Assembly: GCA_002840435.1 (NCBI GenBank)
Contig: PHAT01000008.1
Span: 62,001 to 126,000 of the forward strand
DNA: 64,000 nt
Source of the DNA: Deltaproteobacteria bacterium HGW-Deltaproteobacteria-6
GTDB taxonomy: Bacteria > Desulfobacterota > Syntrophia > Syntrophales > Smithellaceae
Reading direction: 5' to 3'
This document shows positions 41,165-54,524 of this stretch, in pieces. How positions within the stretch are numbered: the first letter of the stretch is position 1; each line of letters begins with the position of its first letter. Made by a program: the position numbers and the translations under genes. The notes under the pieces are model-generated. The model made no database searches and was not told where the DNA came from. It saw only the letters and a list, made by a program, of their open reading frames with translations.

Positions 41165-42070
41165 ATGACCCCGCAACAGAATAAAATCCGTAAAATGCTG
41201 GCCGAAAAGCAGGGCATTTTGCTGGTTCACTACTACGCCAGGCCTGAAATCCAGGAAATAGCTGATGTTCTTGGTGATTCGCTGGCGCTTGCCCAGGCTG
41301 CGGCACGCGCAGACGCCCGCGTGATTGTCTTTGCGGGCGTACATTTTATGGCTCAAAGCGCGGCGATTCTGTCGCCTCAAAAAACCGTGCTGCTGCCCAG
41401 GCTGGATGCGGGCTGTCCTCTGGCCGATATGGCCACTGCCGACGCGGTAAGAAAAATGAGGCAGCAGGAACCGGACGCCGTTTTCGTAACCTACATCAAT
41501 TCCACCGCGGAAGTTAAAGCCGCAAGCGATATCTGCTGTACATCAGGCAACGCGCTCAAAATTATCAAGTCGCTGCCGCCTTCAAAAAAAGTGGTCATGC
41601 TGCCCGACGGCAACCTGGCGCGTCATATTGCATCCCTCACCGGCAAAAGCATCATCGCGTGGGAAGGCTGTTGCCCTGTTCACCAGGCGCTGACCGTTCA
41701 GGATGTCGCGGCACGCAAGCGGGAATATCCATTGGCGCCTTTTGCCGCGCACCCGGAATGCCGTCCCGAAGTGCTGGCGCTGGCTGATTTTACAGGTTCC
41801 ACCGCGGCGATTCTCCAGTTCGCCCGCGACTCGAAAGCAAAGGAAATGATCATTGGAACGGAAGCAGGCATTTTGGCCCAGTTGCAAAAGCGCCATCCGG
41901 AGAAAACCTTTATTCCCGCCTCCCCCGCTCTTTTCTGCGCCGACATGAAAAAAATTTCGCTGGATGACATCGAAAAATCGCTCACCACGATGCAGCCGGT
42001 AATCAAGGTGCCGGGGGATGTGAGCCTGGCCGCCCAAAAGGCGCTGGATAAAATGCTGGCGATTTCTTAA
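41165..42070 (+). CDS. nadA: Quinolinate synthase NadA
   Basis: From the ATG at 41165 (AAGGAT site) the product has 301 residues, the usual length. It has LLVHYYARPEIQEIADVLGD, and three conserved cysteines that bind the [4Fe-4S] cluster in LPRLDAGCPLADMA, WEGCCPVHQ and PALFCADMKK, with PDGNLARHIA and AHPECRPEVLALADFTGSTA. It condenses iminoaspartate with dihydroxyacetone phosphate to quinolinate in NAD synthesis. A possible promoter TTGAAC-N17-TAGTGA lies at 41105-41133. An in-frame ATG at 41096 would start inside the inverted repeat and is less likely. Confidence 0.96.
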   Translation: MTPQQNKIRKMLAEKQGILLVHYYARPEIQEIADVLGDSLALAQAAARADARVIVFAGVHFMAQSAAILSPQKTVLLPRLDAGCPLADMATADAVRKMRQQEPDAVFVTYINSTAEVKAASDICCTSGNALKIIKSLPPSKKVVMLPDGNLARHIASLTGKSIIAWEGCCPVHQALTVQDVAARKREYPLAPFAAHPECRPEVLALADFTGSTAAILQFARDSKAKEMIIGTEAGILAQLQKRHPEKTFIPASPALFCADMKKISLDDIEKSLTTMQPVIKVPGDVSLAAQKALDKMLAIS

Positions 42071-42092
42071 CCGGCCGTTTGATTTATTTGGA

Positions 42093-45645
<3,553 letters not shown>

Positions 45646-45656
<11 letters not shown>

Positions 45657-45798
45657 CTATTATCAATATATAAAATATTGCTTAAAAGGTCGGTATCAAG
45701 GTTCCATAAAGGTTTACAATGAATCCTCTGATGTTTTGCAGATTATAGAAGATGATCTATCGGATCAATTAAAACCCGCCTTTGGAAAAAGGGGGTAA
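45646..45798 (+). CDS. Short unrecognised frame in an AT-rich patch (possible gene fragment)
   Basis: A 50-codon frame with TTG start overlaps the end of mfd and runs to TAA at 45796. The translation looks protein-like: NYYQYIKYCLKGRYQGSIKV, YNESSDVLQIIEDDL, SDQLKPAFGKRG. It lies in a 220-bp AT-rich stretch between mfd and the first SurA-like gene, unlike the surrounding GC-richer DNA. It may be a remnant of a transferred gene. No ribosome-binding site; it could be chance. Confidence 0.3.
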
Positions 45799-45877
45799 CA
45801 ACAAATGATTATGAATAAAATATTCAGCTAACAAGATCAATGCACCCAATCGCTGCGCTCAGGTGATTTTTTTCGCT

Positions 45878-46864
45878 ATGAAAAACATGCAGTCGCCTAT
45901 ATTAAGAATTTTGACCGGGCCGGACGGGCCGTCGATGCCCCTGGCTTTTCTGGGAGTGCTGTGCCTTCTTGCCGTCTGCAGCTGCGATCATGTCTTCAAT
46001 CGACAGGTTGTCGCCACCGTCAACGGCGAAAAAATTTACCTGGAGGAATATCAGCAACGATTAAACGCCCAAAAGGGGCTGCTCTCCCCCAGAGCTTTTC
46101 CGGATTCATTAAATAAGCGGGAAATGCTGGGAGAGGAAATTCTGGATTCGATGATTACTGAAAAAATTATCCTCCAGAGAGCCCGGGAAAGAAAACTGTC
46201 TGTCGGCGATGCAGAACTGGAAAAAAAACTGATAGATATCCGGAAAGATTACGGCGATAATTTTTTTGATTTGCTCAGTGCACAAAATGTGCGATATGAC
46301 GATTGGCGGGAAGAACTGAGAAAAGAGATGCTCTTCGACAAGCTGGTGGCGCTGGATGTTAATGCATCCATCCGTGTTTCGGAAGATGAAGCCGAAGATT
46401 ATTTTAATGAGCATCCCCTTCTGTGCAAGCCTGAAGCACGCGTCCGGGCGGCGCAAATTGTTGTAAGAGACCCGGCAAAAGCCGCACAGATAAAAGCCAG
46501 ACTGGAAAGCGGCGAGGATTTTGCCAAAGTTGCCTCCCAGGTATCCATCGGACCGGAGGCGGCGCGTGGAGGCGACCTGGGCCTGATTTCCCGTGGAACC
46601 ATGCCGGAGCCGCTTGACAGAACGCTCTTTAAGTTGCCGACGGGTAAAATAAGTCCGATTGTGAAAAGCGCATACGGATACCACATTTTCAAGGTAACCG
46701 AAATTCAACCGGCCCGTGCCAGATCTTTCGCTGACTGCCGGGAAATCGTTATGGCCGGGATCCGGGAACAGAAGGAAGATGCGGCATTTACCGCATGGCT
46801 GGATGGATTAAAAGCCAAAGCCATCGTCAAAAAGGAAATCCATCTTCTCAAAAAGAAGCCGTAA
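45878..46864 (+). CDS. Peptidyl-prolyl isomerase lipoprotein (PpiC/SurA type)
   Basis: From the ATG at 45878 the product has 328 residues. The N-terminus is a lipoprotein signal (LGVLCLLAVCSC), followed by a SurA-like chaperone N-domain (RQVVATVNGEKIYLEEYQQR, EEILDSMITEKIILQRA) and a parvulin domain (about 185-290) with VRAAQIVVRDPAKA, GGDLGLISRGTMPEPLDRTL and YGYHIFKVTE. It assists folding of envelope proteins. A similar protein is encoded 29 bp downstream; mfd-ppiC-ppiC-uvrA is a co-directional group. Confidence 0.92.
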   Translation: MKNMQSPILRILTGPDGPSMPLAFLGVLCLLAVCSCDHVFNRQVVATVNGEKIYLEEYQQRLNAQKGLLSPRAFPDSLNKREMLGEEILDSMITEKIILQRARERKLSVGDAELEKKLIDIRKDYGDNFFDLLSAQNVRYDDWREELRKEMLFDKLVALDVNASIRVSEDEAEDYFNEHPLLCKPEARVRAAQIVVRDPAKAAQIKARLESGEDFAKVASQVSIGPEAARGGDLGLISRGTMPEPLDRTLFKLPTGKISPIVKSAYGYHIFKVTEIQPARARSFADCREIVMAGIREQKEDAAFTAWLDGLKAKAIVKKEIHLLKKKP

Positions 46865-46893
46865 TAAATTAATTTCAAACAGGGAGGGAAACT

Positions 46894-47871
46894 GTGAAGG
46901 TTTATAAAATAGGTTTTGCGCTCATTTTGGCGGTTCTGCTTATTGGCGCGTCGGCTGCCGCCGAAGTCACGGATAGAATTGTCGCCGTAATCAACGATGA
47001 AATCATCACGCTGTCCGAATTTAATCGGGGATTTGAACCGTATGCAAAAAATATTAAGGCCGGCTATAAAGGCAACAACCTTGAAGACGTTATGGCGAAG
47101 AGCAAAGCATCCTTTCTCCAGCGCCTGATTGATCAGATGCTGATCGAACAGGAAGCCAAAAAAGCGGGCATGGGCATGGCTTCCATCAAAGACGCGGAAG
47201 TCATGGATATCATCAGCAACATGCTGGCCAAAAATAATACGTCCATGGAAATCTATTTAAAGAAGCTGGCGGATGAAGGAAAAACCCTGGAGAGCGTCAA
47301 AAAAGATATCAAAGAGCAGCTGTTGCGCATGAGACTGCTGAAAAGAGAGGTTCAGGCCAAGATCCTGGTCACCGATCAGGAAATCGGCGAATATTACGAC
47401 AAACACCGGCAGGATTATGAGGGCAAGGAAGCGGTGCACATCAAATTGATTTTATTGCCGGTGCCCGCAGGCATGAGCAATGCGGTGCGCGAAGCGGCCA
47501 GAGACCGGGCGCAGCAATTGCACACGCGCATCCTGAACGGCGAACCGTTTGAGCAGCTTGCGGCGCAATATTCCCAGGGCCCGGCCGCGGCTCAGGGCGG
47601 AGATATCGGCTTTGTGGAAAGAGGGGTCATTTTACCGGATGTGGAAAAAGTGGCTTTCAGTCTGCCCGTAGGACAAGTAAGTGGTGTGATAGAGACGGAA
47701 CTGGGGTTTCAGATTCTCACCGTTGTGGATAAGCGCGGAGCGGGATTGAAACCGTTCACGGTGGTGCGCGAAGAAATAAAGGCAACGATTGAAGAAGAAA
47801 AAATCACCAAAAAATATGATGAATGGATTGAGGGCATCCGCAAAAAATCTTTCATCGATGTCCGTCTTTAG
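46894..47871 (+). CDS. Periplasmic SurA-like peptidyl-prolyl isomerase
   Basis: GTG start at 46894 after an AGGGAGGG site. The 325-residue protein has a Sec signal ([19 protein letters not shown]), the SurA N-domain ([36 protein letters not shown]) and one parvulin domain ([53 protein letters not shown]). It chaperones outer-membrane proteins. One parvulin domain instead of the two in E. coli SurA is usual for deltaproteobacterial forms. uvrA follows 18 bp downstream. Confidence 0.94.
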   Translation: MKVYKIGFALILAVLLIGASAAAEVTDRIVAVINDEIITLSEFNRGFEPYAKNIKAGYKGNNLEDVMAKSKASFLQRLIDQMLIEQEAKKAGMGMASIKDAEVMDIISNMLAKNNTSMEIYLKKLADEGKTLESVKKDIKEQLLRMRLLKREVQAKILVTDQEIGEYYDKHRQDYEGKEAVHIKLILLPVPAGMSNAVREAARDRAQQLHTRILNGEPFEQLAAQYSQGPAAAQGGDIGFVERGVILPDVEKVAFSLPVGQVSGVIETELGFQILTVVDKRGAGLKPFTVVREEIKATIEEEKITKKYDEWIEGIRKKSFIDVRL

Positions 47872-47889
47872 GAAGCAGCAAAGCAAGCT

Positions 47890-50724
47890 ATGGATCTGAT
47901 CAGAATAAAGGGCGCGTCCCAGCATAATCTCAAGCATGTCAGCCTGGATATTCCCCGCGACAAGCTGGTGGTGATCACCGGTGTCTCGGGCTCCGGCAAA
48001 TCTTCTCTGGCCTTTGACACCATTTACGCCGAAGGCCAGCGCCGTTATGTCGAATCGCTCTCCACTTACGCGCGCCAGTTTATCGGCCAGATGGACAAAC
48101 CGGATGTGGAATCCATCGAAGGCCTCTCACCCGCCATCGCCATCGAACAGCGCGCAGCCAGTCACAATCCGCGCTCCACGGTGGGCACCGTCACTGAAAT
48201 TTACGACTATTTCCGTCTGCTTTTCGCCGGAATCGGCGTCTGCCATTGTTATGGCTGCGGGCGGGAAATTCAGTCGCAAACGATCGACAGCATCGTGCAG
48301 AGCGTGCTTGGCCTTCCCGAAAATACCCGTTTCAGCGTCATGTCGCCGATCATCAGAGGGAAAAAAGGCGAGTTCGCCAAAGAATTGAAAAAGCTCCAGA
48401 AGGAAGGATTCGCCCGTGTCCGCATAGACGGCGGGGTTCAGGATTTGTCGGATGATATTGTCCTCGCGAAGACAAAACGCCATGACATCGATCTCATCAT
48501 CGACCGACTGGTCCTGAAAGAAGGCGTTCGCAAAAGACTGCGCGACTCCGTGGAAATCGCCGCGAATAAAAGCGACGGCCTGGTCAGAATTGTCACCGCC
48601 GACGGTTGTGAAACGCTGTATTCTGAAAAATACGCGTGTCCCGACTGCGGCATCAGCATGCCCACGCTGGCGCCCCGCGTGTTTTCCTTCAACACGCCCT
48701 ATGGCGCCTGTCCGGAATGCAACGGCCTGGGTTCACGCATGCATTTTGCAATCGATCTGGTGGTGCCCGACGCGGGCCTGTCGCTTCGTGAAGGCGCCAT
48801 CGCGCCCTGGGCCGGGCGGAACTCCCTTAACTACTATAATGTTCTGGATGCGTTATCTTCGCACTATAAGTTCGACATCAATATGCCATTCAACAAGCTG
48901 CCCGAAAAAATCCAGAATATTCTCCTATACGGTTCAGGGACGGAAGCCATTAAATTCTACTCCGACCGTCCGGACAAGCGCTATTTCACCCATCATCCTT
49001 TTGAAGGCGCCATCAAACAACTGGAGCGGCGCTGGCGGGAAACAACATCCACCGCCATACGCAATGATCTGGCGCGCTATATTGATTTAAGGCCCTGCGA
49101 AAGCTGCGGCGGCGCGCGGCTCAAAAAAGAAAGCCTGGCTGTCACCGTGGGCGGTAAAAATATTTACGAACTCTGTCTGATGTCCATCCGCGAATGCTTC
49201 AATTTCTTCCAGGCCCTGCAACTCTCGGCGCAGGAAACGCTCATTACCGAGCGCATTCTCAAGGAGGTCAAAAACAGGCTGACCTTTCTGCTCAATGTCG
49301 GCATGGACTATCTGAATCTCGCCCGGTCAACCTCTACGCTGTCGGGCGGAGAGTCCCAGCGCATCCGGCTTGCCACGCAAATCGGCTCCGGTCTGATGGG
49401 CGTTTTGTATGTGCTTGATGAACCGACCGTCGGCCTGCACCAGAAAGATAATCTGCGGCTGATCGATACGCTCAAACAACTGCGCGACATGGGCAATACA
49501 GTGCTGGTGGTGGAGCATGACGCCGATATGATGCTGGCCTGCGATCATATCGTGGACATGGGGCCGGGCGCCGGAACCTTGGGCGGCGAAGTTATTTTCC
49601 AGGGCACGCCCGCCGAGGTGCTCGTCAGTGAAACCTCGCTGACCGGCAAATTTCTTTCCGGCAGAGAAGCCATCGCCCTGCCCGCTGAAAGACGACCCAC
49701 CCGGGGCCGTCATATTATTCTGGAAGGCGCGTCGCAGAACAATCTGCGGAATATCGACATTAAAATCCCCACTGGTGTTTTGACCGCGGTAACCGGCGTG
49801 TCGGGTTCCGGCAAAAGCACGATGGTCATTGAAACCCTGTACAAAGTGATGGCGCGCCGCCTCAACCAGCACACGGGCGGCATGGGTAAAATCCGGAAGA
49901 TCCGGGATCTGGGAAACATTGAACGGGTCATTATGATCAATCAGCAGCCCATCGGACGAACGCCCCGGTCCAATCCCGTGACCTATACGGGCATCTTTTC
50001 CTTTATCCGCGATCTTTTTACGGGGCTCCCTGAAGCGCGTGTGCGCGGCTATAAACCGGGACGCTTCAGCTTCAACGTGAAAGGCGGACGGTGCGAAACC
50101 TGTGAAGGAAACGGGCTGATTAAAATCGAAATGCATTTTTTGCCGGATGTTTACGTCACCTGTGACGCCTGCCGGGGCAAACGATTCAACGCGGACACCC
50201 TGGATGTTAAATACAAGAACCAGAGTATTGCCGACATCCTGGATATGACCGTCGATCAGGCGCTGGATTTTTTCACCAACATCTCCTCCATTAAAACGCA
50301 CCTGCAGCTGCTTTCTGATGTCGGCCTGGGGTATATCCGCCTGGGGCAGTCGGCCACTACGCTGTCCGGCGGCGAGGCGCAGCGGATCAAACTGGCCAGG
50401 GAGCTGGGCAAAAGGGCCAACAGCAATACGCTTTACATCCTGGATGAACCGACCATCGGACTGCATTTTGCGGATATCCAAAAATTACTGGACGTTCTGA
50501 TGCGTCTGGTGGATATGGGCAATACCATGGTCGTCATCGAGCACAACCTGGACATCATTAAGAGCGCGGATCATGTAATCGATCTCGGCCCCGAGGGCGG
50601 GCCCGGCGGCGGACAGATTGTAGCGGCGGGCACAGTTGAGGAAGTGGCGCGAAATGAACAGTCTTCCACCGGCCATTTTTTAAGAAAAATCCTGGATGAT
50701 CACAAAAACCGGACGGCCGGTTAA
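47890..50724 (+). CDS. uvrA: Excinuclease ABC subunit UvrA
   Basis: The 944-residue protein is full length. It has two ABC ATPase modules with Walker A motifs [20 protein letters not shown] (about 31-50) and [17 protein letters not shown] (about 636-652), signature sequences [16 protein letters not shown] and [19 protein letters not shown], and zinc sites including [20 protein letters not shown] with CPECNGLG, and [10 protein letters not shown] with CDACRGKRF. It recognises DNA damage with UvrB. It is the last gene of a run starting at mfd, both in nucleotide excision repair. Confidence 0.97.
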   Translation: MDLIRIKGASQHNLKHVSLDIPRDKLVVITGVSGSGKSSLAFDTIYAEGQRRYVESLSTYARQFIGQMDKPDVESIEGLSPAIAIEQRAASHNPRSTVGTVTEIYDYFRLLFAGIGVCHCYGCGREIQSQTIDSIVQSVLGLPENTRFSVMSPIIRGKKGEFAKELKKLQKEGFARVRIDGGVQDLSDDIVLAKTKRHDIDLIIDRLVLKEGVRKRLRDSVEIAANKSDGLVRIVTADGCETLYSEKYACPDCGISMPTLAPRVFSFNTPYGACPECNGLGSRMHFAIDLVVPDAGLSLREGAIAPWAGRNSLNYYNVLDALSSHYKFDINMPFNKLPEKIQNILLYGSGTEAIKFYSDRPDKRYFTHHPFEGAIKQLERRWRETTSTAIRNDLARYIDLRPCESCGGARLKKESLAVTVGGKNIYELCLMSIRECFNFFQALQLSAQETLITERILKEVKNRLTFLLNVGMDYLNLARSTSTLSGGESQRIRLATQIGSGLMGVLYVLDEPTVGLHQKDNLRLIDTLKQLRDMGNTVLVVEHDADMMLACDHIVDMGPGAGTLGGEVIFQGTPAEVLVSETSLTGKFLSGREAIALPAERRPTRGRHIILEGASQNNLRNIDIKIPTGVLTAVTGVSGSGKSTMVIETLYKVMARRLNQHTGGMGKIRKIRDLGNIERVIMINQQPIGRTPRSNPVTYTGIFSFIRDLFTGLPEARVRGYKPGRFSFNVKGGRCETCEGNGLIKIEMHFLPDVYVTCDACRGKRFNADTLDVKYKNQSIADILDMTVDQALDFFTNISSIKTHLQLLSDVGLGYIRLGQSATTLSGGEAQRIKLARELGKRANSNTLYILDEPTIGLHFADIQKLLDVLMRLVDMGNTMVVIEHNLDIIKSADHVIDLGPEGGPGGGQIVAAGTVEEVARNEQSSTGHFLRKILDDHKNRTAG

Positions 50725-50773
50725 TCCGGCCATGCCGGATTTCGATCCTCATCCAAGGATTTCCGCTTTTTTT
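50715..50773 (+). terminator. Possible intrinsic terminator of uvrA
   Basis: GGCCGG-TTAAT-CCGGCC at 50715-50731 overlaps the uvrA stop codon. A smaller repeat around 50742-50757 precedes a T7 run at 50767-50773. The order hairpin, weak hairpin, T tract fits termination, but the GC stem is far from the T run. Confidence 0.4.
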
Positions 50774-50871
50774 CTTCTGCGTGTTCTGTTATCCTCTGCC
50801 GCAAAGGATTTCATGACGACTAATCGGGATGGCAGGAATAAAATATTTATCGAAGTAATGGACTTAATCTA

Positions 50872-52008
50872 ATGAATTCATTTCCGTTAATACCTTTAAA
50901 ACACCGGCATTCGATCTTGATTATTGATGACGAAGAAGCCATTCTGGATATCATGGCGATGACGCTGGCGGATGAAGGATATGATCTGCATACGGCCAGC
51001 TCCGCAAAAGAAGGGCTCAGCATATTAAAAAAATCGCCGGATTTTTCCCTGATTATCTCCGATCAGATGATGCCGGGCATGACAGGCGTGCAATTTTTCA
51101 CTGAGGCCCGGGAAATTTGCCCCAACGCCATGCGCGTGTTGCTGACCGGTTATGCCGACATCGATGCCATCATCCAGGCCATCAACAGCGGCGGCATTCA
51201 TCTGTATCTCACCAAACCGTGGCACAAGGATGAACTGCTTCTTTCCATCAATCAAATGCTGTCTAAAGCGGAACTGCTGATCGAAAACCGGCGTCTGGAT
51301 GAACTGGTCAAAAAACAAAATACGGAATTGATCGAACTGAACCGACATCTGGAAGAGAAAGTGCGCCAGAAAACACTGCATCTGGCTCAGCGGGCTGAAG
51401 AGCTCAAAGCCAGCTATGACAAGATCCAGCTGATTCTGGAAGGCACGGTGCTGGCCATATCCAAAATCGTGGAAAGCCGCGATCCCTATACGGCAGGCCA
51501 TGAGCAGCAGGTCGCCAGAATCGCCGGCATCATCGCGCGAAAAATGGCTCTGTCCGAAGACCAGATAGAGGCCATTCGGATTGCCGGACTCCTTCATGAT
51601 ATCGGCAAAATCGCCGTTCCGGCCGAAATTCTGACGAAACCGGGGCAACTGAGCCGCCTGGAAATGGAGATGGTGAAAACCCATTCTCAAAATGCCTATG
51701 ATATTCTCAAAACCATCGAGATCCCCTACCCGATCGCGCAGATTATTTTACAGCATCATGAAAGGATAGACGGTTCCGGTTATCCGCAGGGACTAAAAGG
51801 AGAGGAAATCCTCCTGGAAGCGCGCATTATCGGCGTGGCCGACGTGATTGAAGCCATGTCCGCACACCGGCCATATCGTCCCGCCCTGGGCATCGAAAGA
51901 GCCATTGAAGAAATCACCCAGAAACGCGGGTCTCTTTATGACGCTCACATCGTGGATATCTGCCTCGGCATTTATTCAGATGAAGGGCAAAAAGGATTCA
52001 TGGAATAG
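50872..52008 (+). CDS. Response regulator with HD-GYP domain
   Basis: The 378-residue protein has a receiver domain (about 14-130; ILIIDDEEAILDIMA, Asp in LIISDQMMPGMTG, LTKPWHKDE), a coiled-coil linker (about 145-185) and an HD-GYP domain (about 195-370) with ESRDPYTAGHEQQVARIA, GLLHDIGKIAVPAEIL and ILQHHERIDGSGYPQGLKGE. The HD and GYP residues are intact, so it should hydrolyse cyclic di-GMP under phosphorylation control. No sensor kinase is adjacent on the same strand; the hybrid kinase at 54525 is the closest. Confidence 0.94.
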   Translation: MNSFPLIPLKHRHSILIIDDEEAILDIMAMTLADEGYDLHTASSAKEGLSILKKSPDFSLIISDQMMPGMTGVQFFTEAREICPNAMRVLLTGYADIDAIIQAINSGGIHLYLTKPWHKDELLLSINQMLSKAELLIENRRLDELVKKQNTELIELNRHLEEKVRQKTLHLAQRAEELKASYDKIQLILEGTVLAISKIVESRDPYTAGHEQQVARIAGIIARKMALSEDQIEAIRIAGLLHDIGKIAVPAEILTKPGQLSRLEMEMVKTHSQNAYDILKTIEIPYPIAQIILQHHERIDGSGYPQGLKGEEILLEARIIGVADVIEAMSAHRPYRPALGIERAIEEITQKRGSLYDAHIVDICLGIYSDEGQKGFME

Positions 52009-52080
52009 CCCGTCGGAACCTTTGATCAGCCGCCTCGCAGCAAGCCGCAACGAATTAACGCCTGATCCGCGTAAGCGGAA

Positions 52081-53910
52081 TTAAAACAGCTCGACATTAT
52101 CGCCCAGGTCGTCGCCGCCGCCGGCCCCGCCCTGCTTTGCCGCGGGCGGAACCTTTTCCATCCGGGCGGCCATCACCGGATTTGATTTTTCAACATACCC
52201 CGCAGCAGAAGCCAGATGCGTCGCCCTTTCGCTGTGCATGGTATATTTCTTCGACAAATCTTCCAAAAATCCGTTTTTTTCGCGCGCAGGTCTTTTTCCC
52301 CCGCCCGTCATCATTTTATTGACCGCTGCGTTCAGGTATGCCGCGACTTTCGTGAGCGCCGAACTTATTTTTTCATGAACATGAATTCCGCCCAGTAAAT
52401 GCCCGATATCCCCGGCCAGCAGAACGCCGGATTGTTCGATATCCGGCAAAAGCGCGGCAATCTCCAGCTCTATCTTTTTCAGGGGGCCGAGCATGGTGAG
52501 AAAGTCCTCATGAACCTGAGCCAATTGATCGCTGCCGCCGGTACCCGCCATACCGGCCAGCTCTCTGGCGTTTTCCACAACCGTCTGAAGATCCGACATG
52601 ATTTTTTGCACCATCAACGACGTTTCCTGAGACAACTGATGGATGGATTCCGCGAGCACCCCCAGCGTGGCCCCCTCGAAACCAAGATGCGCCGCATGCA
52701 CGCGCGCATTAAGCGCCAGTCTTTGCATTTCGATACCGATTTTTTCCATATCCTTTACAAATACGGACATTCCCATGGCCGTTTGCGACAGGGCGGACAT
52801 AGCCGCCGTCAAATCCTGCTTGATCCGCGCAACATCACCGGCGGAATCGGCAAGCGCGTTGACATCTTTTTCCATCTGAACAAGAAATGCATCTTTTCTG
52901 CCGCCATCCTGACCGGTAAAGGATATGATTTTTCCGGAAATGTCTGCTGCGTCTTTCGCAACGAAGCGCAGGCTTTGCATCATCCGCTCCACGGCAGAGC
53001 TTAAATCATGATCCGCGCTTTGCAGTTGCGCCGCCTGCAAATCAAACGTACCGGCAATCAAATCCATTTTACGACAGACGCCTGATGAAACGCCTTTTTC
53101 TTTTCTCCACTTGTCGAGTTTTCCGGGAAGGCAGGCAAGCGCTTCCCGGGTATGGTCCACCCGCTGGCGGGTAATGTCATGAAATTGCAATGACTGAACC
53201 ACCTCGCCGACATTAAGAGAAATACGCTGCCACGTTCCGGAAATATCATGAATCGTTTTGGACGATGCGGCGTTCTGCTCCGCAATAGCCGACAAATTAG
53301 CGCCGATTTTTTCGAGAATCATTTTACCCTGAACCTGCTGACGGGAATCACAGGTTTCAATTAAAACGATGTTCCGGTTCAAAGATAAAACAGCGGACTG
53401 AGACTGATCGGCCAGAGTCTTGATCAGTTGTTCGATCAGTTTGGCGAGCCTGCCGACATCTTCAGACAGTTTATAAAATGATGTATCGGAAAGCCCCAGG
53501 CGCGCAATTTCAATCTTGATAAAATTGCACAAAACACTCAGATTGCGGACAACTTTTTCAAAGTCCGCAAGCGGTTGCCCGAGCCTGTTAAAATGATTCA
53601 AGATGACGCGGATGGTGTCTTTTTCCGCCCGCATGCCACCGGACAGATTTTCGGCAATGGTCGATATCCTGTTGAATCCTTCCCGGACGTCATCCATCTC
53701 CTGGCCGGAAATCCTCCCCGCGATTTGCGCTGCCGTATTGGAAATCTTGTTCGCCCGTTGGTGAAACTCCTGTATTTTTTCTCCAATGGACAGAAACTCC
53801 CGTTCTGTTGAAGAAACAATTGTTTCCAGAACATGAATATGGGGACTCAATTCATTAACAACTTGCTGCGGACCGTTAAAATGAATTCTTTTCAGAAATT
53901 CGGTAATCAT
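52081..53910 (-). CDS. Soluble chemotaxis-like helical protein
   Basis: This 609-residue protein has no membrane segment and is almost all helix. Two segments resemble parts of chemoreceptor-related proteins: LNVGEVVQSLQFHDITRQRV (about 230-250) and MEKIGIEMQRLALNARVHAA followed by HLGFEGATLGVLAESIHQLS (about 385-430). The C-terminus DDLGDNVELF is typical of a group of cytoplasmic methyl-accepting-type proteins. It lacks the standard receptor hairpin tip, so coupling to CheA/CheW is uncertain. It lies convergent to the HD-GYP gene, about 6 kb before the chemotaxis operon. Confidence 0.8.
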   Translation of the reverse strand: MITEFLKRIHFNGPQQVVNELSPHIHVLETIVSSTEREFLSIGEKIQEFHQRANKISNTAAQIAGRISGQEMDDVREGFNRISTIAENLSGGMRAEKDTIRVILNHFNRLGQPLADFEKVVRNLSVLCNFIKIEIARLGLSDTSFYKLSEDVGRLAKLIEQLIKTLADQSQSAVLSLNRNIVLIETCDSRQQVQGKMILEKIGANLSAIAEQNAASSKTIHDISGTWQRISLNVGEVVQSLQFHDITRQRVDHTREALACLPGKLDKWRKEKGVSSGVCRKMDLIAGTFDLQAAQLQSADHDLSSAVERMMQSLRFVAKDAADISGKIISFTGQDGGRKDAFLVQMEKDVNALADSAGDVARIKQDLTAAMSALSQTAMGMSVFVKDMEKIGIEMQRLALNARVHAAHLGFEGATLGVLAESIHQLSQETSLMVQKIMSDLQTVVENARELAGMAGTGGSDQLAQVHEDFLTMLGPLKKIELEIAALLPDIEQSGVLLAGDIGHLLGGIHVHEKISSALTKVAAYLNAAVNKMMTGGGKRPAREKNGFLEDLSKKYTMHSERATHLASAAGYVEKSNPVMAARMEKVPPAAKQGGAGGGDDLGDNVELF

Positions 53911-54524
53911 GGATGGGTGTCCTTTTCGCGCAGACGTAATCCGTCTTATACGGCAATGTTAACGGAGGAATTCTCCACCGGCCAGTTTCCGGCAAATTCC
54001 ATCATTCAGATGGAGCAAAGCATTTAAAATGCCATAAAATAGTTTGATGACTAAAAAAATAAAAGCACAATGAAATCAGGTTGCAAAAGGCATCAGCGGC
54101 TTCGCGCTTCAGAAACGCTGATATTTTTTATCGCTGATTGTTCGGGTTCTTTCCGATGATTGAAGAATAATTCCCGCGCAACAGGATATTGGATTAACAA
54201 GGATTTTGTCTTGACTCTCGCGAAGCAGCCGTATAAAATAGTAAATATTTCATTTCAATCCTGACATATAAACAGTTAGCGGATTAGCAAAACAGTTCAT
54301 TTCCACTGATCAATGACGGGTTAACTATGAACGAGTTAAACCATGCCCCTTCCGCGCACACACTTTATCATCATTCTTATTTATGGCGATCAATGCCCGT
54401 CAACCGGCTTTGCGGGGCTTTGCCTCCCGTAAACGATGCAAGGTCAGCTTAATCAGAAGCTGAAACCCTGTTTACCATCATCCTGTTTTAAACGTCCTGG
54501 CAAGACGTCACGGCAAAAGAAAAG
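53911..54524. other. 614-bp divergent intergenic region
   Basis: Between the soluble chemotaxis-like gene (minus) and the hybrid kinase (plus). I see no convincing gene; two short frames (29 and 41 codons) lack ribosome-binding sites. It holds a hairpin ATCAGCG/CGCTGAT at 54092-54122 followed by AT6, a promoter at 54211-54239, and a small repeat AGCTT-N6-AAGCT near 54450. The stretch at 54395-54440 (GGGGCTTTGCCTCCCG) is suggestive of structure but matches no riboswitch class I can confirm. Confidence 0.5.
54211..54239 (+). promoter_or_regulatory. Sigma-70-type promoter for the hybrid kinase gene
   Basis: TTGACT at 54211-54216, 17 bp, TAAAAT at 54234-54239. It would give a leader of about 280 nt before the ATG at 54525, long enough for regulation by RNA structure. 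Confidence 0.5.

Noticed and set aside
54390-54470. Possible cyclic di-GMP (GEMM) or cofactor riboswitch upstream of the hybrid kinase
   Set aside because: GCAAAGCC-like pieces occur on the complement and a small hairpin is present, but the conserved order and core of GEMM-I are not met on the plus strand.
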